Assembly (NCBI GenBank): GCA_019637585.1
Contig: JAHBVL010000003.1
Location: forward strand, 310,001-374,000
Origin: Thermomicrobiales bacterium
GTDB taxonomy: Bacteria > Chloroflexota > Chloroflexia > Thermomicrobiales > UBA6265
Direction of reading: 5' to 3'
DNA length: 64,000 bases
Shown: piece after piece, positions 59,522 to 64,000 of the stretch
Layout: each line of letters starts with the position of its first letter
Numbering within the stretch: position 1 is the first letter of the stretch
The notes under the pieces: generated by a model
Told to the model about the DNA's origin: nothing
The model's database searches: none
The model's input: only the letters and a program-made list of their open reading frames with translations
Program-made: the position numbers and the translations under genes

Positions 59522-60415
59522 CTACAGGAACTCGTGCTCGATGATCACCCACGCCGCGGGCAAGGTCAGTAGTACCGAACCGGCGATGGCGATCCAGAAA
59601 AGCTTCTTCTGCATATGGATCGCTTTGGGCCAGAAGTCGATCAGGATGATGCGCAATCCGTTCAGCGTGTGATAGATCACCGCGCCGACCAGCAGAATCT
59701 CCATCACCACCAGAAACCGGTTGCCATAGAACTCCACGGTTTCGTCGTAGACATCCCGTCCCACGCCGATCAGCATGATGTCGATGATGTGGACGAGGAG
59801 GAAGAAGAGAATCCCCAAACCGGTTGCCCGGTGCATCACCCAGGCATACTGCCCCAGGTCCCCGCTGTAGACCGGGCGCGTTCCCAGGCTGATGTGCCGC
59901 AGGACATAGATCAAAATCAGCGCCATACCGACGTAGGTGAGGATGGCAAAGGCGAACAGGGAGTAACCGATCAAGTCGGCAATCCACATCTTGCCCGCCA
60001 GAGGACCAGTGTTGTTGCGGGCCGCTTCCTCATCGAAGGTGAAGATGGTCAGCGTCCCCATCGCGGTGAAGATGATGCCGAGCACCCAGGCGATCGAGGT
60101 GAGCACCAGTCGCCATCCTGGCGCGCGAATCCAGTCGATGACCACCGTTCGCATACCGAAAATGCCATGCCAGACCGCCATGATCAGCAGGAGGAAGTCG
60201 AAGAGCCGCCACAGCGGATTGGCCCAGCGATTGGCCACGAAATCGAACACCGTCTCGGAAGGAACGTTGAGGTAGTGGGTGATGAAGAGGTGCCCGCAGG
60301 CCAGGAGCACCAGCATGAGACCGGACACCCGGAAGAAATACCAGCTGAACCGGTCGAAACCCGGCATTCCAGCGCCGACGCTCGATCCGGGTCGCTCTGA
60401 TACGACAGCTGACAT
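59522..60415 (-). CDS. Fused SdhD-SdhC-like membrane anchor of succinate dehydrogenase/fumarate reductase
   Basis: The 297-residue protein has six hydrophobic segments in two halves. The first half (FDRFSWYFFRVSGLMLVLLACGHLFITHYLN and LIMAVWHGIFGMRTVVIDW) resembles SdhD. The second (YAWVMHRATGLGILFFLLVHIIDIMLIGVG and ILLVGAVIYHTLNGLRIILIDFW) resembles SdhC. Each keeps histidines in positions used for haem ligation. The linker between them has another membrane pair. ATG at 60415 follows GAAGG. No SdhA or SdhB gene is adjacent, so partners must be encoded elsewhere. Confidence 0.78.
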   Translation of the reverse strand: MSAVVSERPGSSVGAGMPGFDRFSWYFFRVSGLMLVLLACGHLFITHYLNVPSETVFDFVANRWANPLWRLFDFLLLIMAVWHGIFGMRTVVIDWIRAPGWRLVLTSIAWVLGIIFTAMGTLTIFTFDEEAARNNTGPLAGKMWIADLIGYSLFAFAILTYVGMALILIYVLRHISLGTRPVYSGDLGQYAWVMHRATGLGILFFLLVHIIDIMLIGVGRDVYDETVEFYGNRFLVVMEILLVGAVIYHTLNGLRIILIDFWPKAIHMQKKLFWIAIAGSVLLTLPAAWVIIEHEFL

Positions 60416-60550
60416 TTGCCTTCTTCCCCTTCGCCTTCGCCCGCCCGCGATTCTTTCCGGCGCACGTGTGGGTCGTGCCTGCACGATCGTCGCTACTTCG
60501 CGTCATTGTACGCTTGCCGCAATTGACCGCGCGACAGGGAGTCGTCCTGA

Positions 60551-60940
60551 GTGGAAAACGACAGTCAATCGCCCCTCGACCAACGTCGGGACTGGCGGCT
60601 CTTCCTGCCTGCCGCCGGCGTGATCGTGGCGATCTTCGTCCTCTCCCACCAGCAACGCCCGCCGACGATCGGCAATGACCCGGAGCTCAGCGCCATCGCC
60701 GGTCATCTGGGCGCGTATGGCTTGCTGGGAGGCGCCTTTTTTCTGGCGTTCGCGGCGATGATGCGCTCGACTCGCCGCGCGGCACTGCTGGCTATCGCCT
60801 GCGCCGCGATCTATGGCATCGCCGACGAATTCCACCAGTACTTTGTGCCCGGACGCCATACCGACCCATGGGATTTGCTGGCGGATGTCGTGGGTGCGTC
60901 GGTTGTCGTTGGGATTCTCTACATTCTTAGAAAGTACTGA
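60551..60940 (+). CDS. VanZ-like membrane protein
   Basis: The 129-residue protein has about four hydrophobic segments. The VanZ motifs are IFVLSHQQRPP near residue 28, AGHLGAYGLLGG, and IYGIADEFHQYFVPGRHTDPWDLLADVVGA near residue 90. The GTG start has AGGGAG nine bases ahead. It is encoded divergently from the Sdh-like gene. In other bacteria VanZ-like proteins affect glycopeptide tolerance, but most such homologues have no known role. Confidence 0.85.
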   Translation: MENDSQSPLDQRRDWRLFLPAAGVIVAIFVLSHQQRPPTIGNDPELSAIAGHLGAYGLLGGAFFLAFAAMMRSTRRAALLAIACAAIYGIADEFHQYFVPGRHTDPWDLLADVVGASVVVGILYILRKY

Positions 60941-60979
60941 AAAGCCAGAACCGGTCGCCCATTTGAGGGCGGTGTCCAG

Positions 60980-61345
60980 CTAGCGGAAATCCATGAATTG
61001 GAAGACGCGGTACCTGATGAGGCCGAGCGTTTCCTCATCTACAACACCGACTCTTCGGCGCAGACGAAGCGTAGACATCGAGCGAATCTGCTCGGTCATG
61101 GCAAACGACGGATGCGTCAAATCACCTTCGCTCATGCGCACGCGAATATGCGATCGAACTTCGAGATTCGCTGTTGTCAAGGGAACGAGAAACACAAGTT
61201 CACTGGGAATCAGGTTCAGAAGATTCCCGGATACCACAACCGCCGGTCTTCGTCCGCTTTGTTCATGACCAACTGCTGGATCGAAGTAAGCAAACCAGAC
61301 GTCACCGGTACTCGCTGCGCGACTGGGAAGAGCTAGTCCTCCCAC
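60980..61345 (-). CDS. MazF/PemK-like endoribonuclease toxin
   Basis: The 121-residue protein has GDVWFAYFDPAVGHEQSGRRPAVVVS near the start, then VFLVPLTTANLEVRSHIRV and FAMTEQIRSMSTLRLRRRVGVVDEETL, all typical of MazF/PemK. The catalytic arginine and threonine/serine fit RRPAVV and PLTTA. The GTG start overlaps the antitoxin by 13 bases. It cuts mRNA when the antitoxin is lost. Confidence 0.87.
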   Translation of the reverse strand: MGGLALPSRAASTGDVWFAYFDPAVGHEQSGRRPAVVVSGNLLNLIPSELVFLVPLTTANLEVRSHIRVRMSEGDLTHPSFAMTEQIRSMSTLRLRRRVGVVDEETLGLIRYRVFQFMDFR

Positions 61346-61599
61346 GGGGGCTCATCCTCCAGGCCATCCATCAGCGCGGTATCCCACAGCGCGACTTCGC
61401 TCTGATACAGCGCCCACTTCTCCGGATCACTCCGGAGTCGCCGGAAATCCTCGGCGAGCCCTTCGAAGAACACCTTTTTCTCATGTTCCCTGATCATATC
61501 CTCAATGAGCTGTCCTGTCGTTTTTCCCTCGTTGCGGGCCAGTTTCGCCAGATGCTCTCGCACATCAGTTGTTACCCGAATCGTCGTGGTGGTTGCCAT
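61333..61599 (-). CDS. Ribbon-helix-helix antitoxin of the MazF-like toxin
   Basis: The 88-residue protein begins with TTTTIRVTTDVREHLAKLARNEGKTTGQLIEDMIREHEKK, a MetJ/CopG-type ribbon-helix-helix. An acidic tail follows (EKWALYQSEVALWDTALMDGLEDEPPWED) that would fill the toxin site. The ATG at 61599 is chosen at the start of the DNA-binding domain; the longer frame has no support. The direct repeats CTGTAG upstream (about 61620-61645) may be its operator. Confidence 0.82.
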   Translation of the reverse strand: MATTTTIRVTTDVREHLAKLARNEGKTTGQLIEDMIREHEKKVFFEGLAEDFRRLRSDPEKWALYQSEVALWDTALMDGLEDEPPWED

Positions 61600-61708
61600 A
61601 TCAATAACCTGCCAGTCTACTGCACTGTAGCCACAACTGTAGCATGTTGGAGAGCCTGCACAGATGGCTTGCCTGACCGTACCACTGGCACGAGCGCTTG
61701 CAGGGTCC

Positions 61709-62599
61709 TCAGTTTGGCGTCGGGTGCTGGCCGAGACCAGCGGGGGCGCGGGAGCCTCGCACCACGCCGGCAATGGCGATGATGGTCAGCACATAGGGCA
61801 AAGCGAGGAGGAGGTCGGCGGATATGCCGATTCCTTTGGTCTGCGCCTGGATCTGGAATGCCTGCGCGCCTGCGAACAGGATGCAGGCGGCCAGTGTGCC
61901 GAATGGCATCCAGTTGCCAAAGATCACCGCGGCCAGCGCGATGAACCCCCGGCCGGCGGTCATATCACGAGTGAACAATCCCAGCGAGCCGATGGTCAGA
62001 AACGCCCCTGCCGCGGCGGCGAAAACGCCACTCATCATCACCATGCCGTAGCGCAGCAGTGATACGTTGATGCCGACGCTCTCGGCCGCCTGGGGGTGTT
62101 CGCCACAGGCCATCACCCTGAGACCCAGCTTGCTCGACTTGAGAAAGAAGTAGACGATCGGCACGCAGAGGAACGCGATCGGCACGAGCACGTTGACCTG
62201 CGCGGCGACGTCTGGCAGTTTCTGGACGGTCGGCGTCCGGCCCGATTGGGCCCAGATACGCTGGATGAGAAAAACGGTTGTACCGGCGGCCAGCAAATTG
62301 ATCGCTGTGCCTGTGACGATCTGGTCCGAACGTAGTCCAATGCTCCAGAACGCGTGGATGAGCGCTGTCAATCCCCCAACGATCAGGGCCACCAGCAGTC
62401 CCCACCACGGATTGTGCAGGTAATACGTGCCGACAACGGCCGCAAAGGCCCCCGAGAGCATCAGTCCCTCGAGGGCGATGTTCATGATGCCCGAGCGCTC
62501 AGAAAGCAATCCGCCCATGGCCGCAAAGACCAGCGGCGTGGCCATCCGCAGCACCGCCTTGAACAGATTCAGATCGAAGAAGTCGATGATGCCGTCCAC
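61709..62599 (-). CDS. Nucleoside/BmpA-type ABC permease, YufQ-like
   Basis: The 296-residue membrane protein has about eight hydrophobic segments. Its opening, FKAVLRMATPLVFAAMGGLLSERSGIMNIALEGLML, is typical of the second permease of BmpA-type nucleoside importers, and RVMACGEHPQAAESVGINV is a conserved cytoplasmic loop. It is the last gene of the operon visible here and starts 15 bases after the other permease. Confidence 0.88.
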   Translation of the reverse strand: MDGIIDFFDLNLFKAVLRMATPLVFAAMGGLLSERSGIMNIALEGLMLSGAFAAVVGTYYLHNPWWGLLVALIVGGLTALIHAFWSIGLRSDQIVTGTAINLLAAGTTVFLIQRIWAQSGRTPTVQKLPDVAAQVNVLVPIAFLCVPIVYFFLKSSKLGLRVMACGEHPQAAESVGINVSLLRYGMVMMSGVFAAAAGAFLTIGSLGLFTRDMTAGRGFIALAAVIFGNWMPFGTLAACILFAGAQAFQIQAQTKGIGISADLLLALPYVLTIIAIAGVVRGSRAPAGLGQHPTPN

Positions 62600-62614
62600 G
62601 CCGAAAACGCTCCG

Positions 62615-63757
62615 CTACAGCTCAGGGGTGACACCCGGCTCGACGCCGATGGTGTTCGAAAATTCATCTGTTGGCATCGTTGTTCGGCGCCTTCGCGCCC
62701 ACCACGCTTTGATGCGGCCCGACGCGGCGAGACCAGCAATGGCCAGAATGACCAATCCCTGCAGCACCAGCACGATCTCCCGCGAGGTCCCCACCTGGTT
62801 CTGCATGGCATTCGAGCCACTGCGCAACACGCCGAACACGAGCGCCGCCGCGATGACGCCGATCGGGTGATTGCGTCCCACCAGGCCGACCGCAATCGAC
62901 GTGAATCCATATCCCTGCGGCGAGTTGTATTGCTGCCCCAGCAGACCGATCGTTTCGCTGCCGCCGCCCAGACCGGCCATCCCGCCGCTGACGAACATCG
63001 CCGCCACAACGGTCGATCCCCACCGGATTCCAGCGTAGGCGGCAGCGCCGCGACTCAATCCAACCGTGCGGACGTTGTAGCCGAATGTGGTGCGAAAGAG
63101 GAGATACCAGAGCAGAATCGCCGCCAGAATGCCGACGATCAATCCGGCATGCAGTCGTGTTCCGGAGAGAATGATTGGCAAACGGGCTTCGGGCGGCGCC
63201 ATGTGCGTTGCCTGCAGCTGCGGATCGACCGGCAGGTGCTTGTCGGTTTCCAGCACGGTGAAACTGAGCAACCGGAACGCCAGATAGTTGAGCATGATCG
63301 TGGTGATTACTTCGTGAGCGCCGGTTGCCGCTTTCAGCACCCCCGCGATCGATCCCCACAATCCTCCGGCCAGCAGCGCCAGGGCCATCGACGTCGGCAC
63401 ATAGACGACCGCCGGCAATCCGAGATCCCAGCCGGCGAAGAGACCGGCTGCCAGCCCGCCCATCACCATCTGCCCCTCGATACCGATGTTGAACATCCCG
63501 GCTCGATAGGCAATGGCAAAGGAAAGACCGCCGAAGATATAGGGCACTGATGCGGCCAGCGTTTCGCCCACCGCCCGGCGGCTTCCGAATGCGCCATTCC
63601 ACAGGGCGCGATAGGACTCGATTGGATCGTGTCCTGAAACGGCGATGAACACCGCTCCGGCCAGTAAAGCGATCGTTACCGCCAGAATCGAGGTCCCAAC
63701 CGTGACAGCCGTCGATCGCCAGGCGGCGTTATGTTGTGATGCCCACCCGGTCCCCAT
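62615..63757 (-). CDS. Nucleoside/BmpA-type ABC permease, YufP-like
   Basis: The 380-residue membrane protein has about eight hydrophobic segments with [57 protein letters not shown] and [35 protein letters not shown], matching the first permease of BmpA-type systems. The ATG has GGGAGGG ten bases ahead; a GTG three codons earlier overlaps the ATPase end more. Confidence 0.87.
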   Translation of the reverse strand: MGTGWASQHNAAWRSTAVTVGTSILAVTIALLAGAVFIAVSGHDPIESYRALWNGAFGSRRAVGETLAASVPYIFGGLSFAIAYRAGMFNIGIEGQMVMGGLAAGLFAGWDLGLPAVVYVPTSMALALLAGGLWGSIAGVLKAATGAHEVITTIMLNYLAFRLLSFTVLETDKHLPVDPQLQATHMAPPEARLPIILSGTRLHAGLIVGILAAILLWYLLFRTTFGYNVRTVGLSRGAAAYAGIRWGSTVVAAMFVSGGMAGLGGGSETIGLLGQQYNSPQGYGFTSIAVGLVGRNHPIGVIAAALVFGVLRSGSNAMQNQVGTSREIVLVLQGLVILAIAGLAASGRIKAWWARRRRTTMPTDEFSNTIGVEPGVTPEL

Positions 63758-64000
63758 GCGGCACACGCCCTCCCATCAACAACCCCAGTTCCGCGCGATC
63801 GACCCGTTCGCCGCTGAACTCCCCAACGATTTTTCCGTGATAGATCACGAGAATCCGGTCGCTCAGATCGAGCGTTTCGTCGAGATCGAACGACAGCAAC
63901 AGCACACCCCGCCCCTTGTCACGCTCGGCCACAATGCGTGAGTGAACGAATTCGATGGCGCCGACATCGAGACCCCGCGTGGGTTGAACCGCCAACAGCA
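63729..64000 (-). CDS. Nucleoside/BmpA-type ABC ATPase, C-terminal part (cut by window edge)
   Basis: The last 90 codons are visible and the frame continues past the right edge. [22 protein letters not shown] is the second-domain Walker B region of two-domain sugar/nucleoside ATPases. [29 protein letters not shown] is the H-loop region, where the usual His/Glu is replaced by FDLDE as in this subfamily. It ends 28 bases inside the permease frame, so the genes are translationally coupled. A BmpA-type binding protein should lie further upstream, outside the window. Confidence 0.85.
   Translation of the reverse strand, partial: LLAVQPTRGLDVGAIEFVHSRIVAERDKGRGVLLLSFDLDETLDLSDRILVIYHGKIVGEFSGERVDRAELGLLMGGRVPHGDRVGITT

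Overview
The window is a high-GC bacterial chromosome segment. It best fits the Chloroflexota, near the Thermomicrobia/Sphaerobacter lineage. That is an inference from gene content (LysW-type lysine/arginine genes, an atypical clade II nitrous oxide reductase cluster, many sugar ABC transporters with Tat-type binding proteins, luciferase-like oxidoreductases, BTAD-less AAA-LuxR regulators) and from abundant short intergenic repeats. No rRNA, tRNA or CRISPR array was recognised.

Positions 1-8129 hold a LysW-carrier amino acid biosynthesis operon: a degenerate LysX-like ATP-grasp protein cut by the left edge, LysK, two further LysX paralogues, ArgC/LysY, an unrelated luciferase-like oxidoreductase, ArgB/LysZ and ArgD/LysJ. 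LysW itself is not in the window. The second half of the operon has its own sigma70-type promoter and a complete T-box leader (2623-2962) whose best specifier codon is AAG (Lys). The gaps between its genes are built from 7-base tandem repeats.

Positions 8130-13277 hold a four-copy 120-bp tandem repeat, a secreted beta-propeller-like protein, proS and a second luciferase-like oxidoreductase. Positions 13278-20575 hold a MITE and a nos cluster read on the minus strand: nosZ, a NosB-like membrane protein, nosD, nosF, nosY, nosL and a cytochrome c, mostly with overlapping starts. A REP-associated tyrosine transposase flanked on both sides by its probable REP elements follows (20575-21670).

Positions 21689-41028 mix a cystathionine gamma-synthase-family enzyme, an orphan MsmK/UgpC-type ATPase, two large AAA-LuxR regulators, a KDG-kinase-like PfkB protein, VapBC, thrC-thrB, a sortase, a DapA-family aldolase, an M20 peptidase and a secreted protein of unknown function.

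Positions 41336-64000 are dominated by transport and peripheral catabolism. There is a complete sugar ABC system with its own ATPase, a HyuA/HyuB pair with a small Cys-rich partner, a stomatin/NfeD pair, a GMC dehydrogenase with a small subunit and a cupin, and a second sugar ABC system without an ATPase. These are followed by a fused SdhD-SdhC-like membrane anchor, VanZ, a MazF-like toxin with a ribbon-helix-helix antitoxin, and a BmpA-type nucleoside ABC system running off the right edge.

Several repeat families (A to E, named here) are scattered between genes. In two cases a repeat end supplies the stop codon of the neighbouring gene. The most interesting items are the Lys-type T-box on lysX, the heptad-built gaps, the triple ATP-grasp arrangement and the Tat-type NosZ in a clade II cluster.
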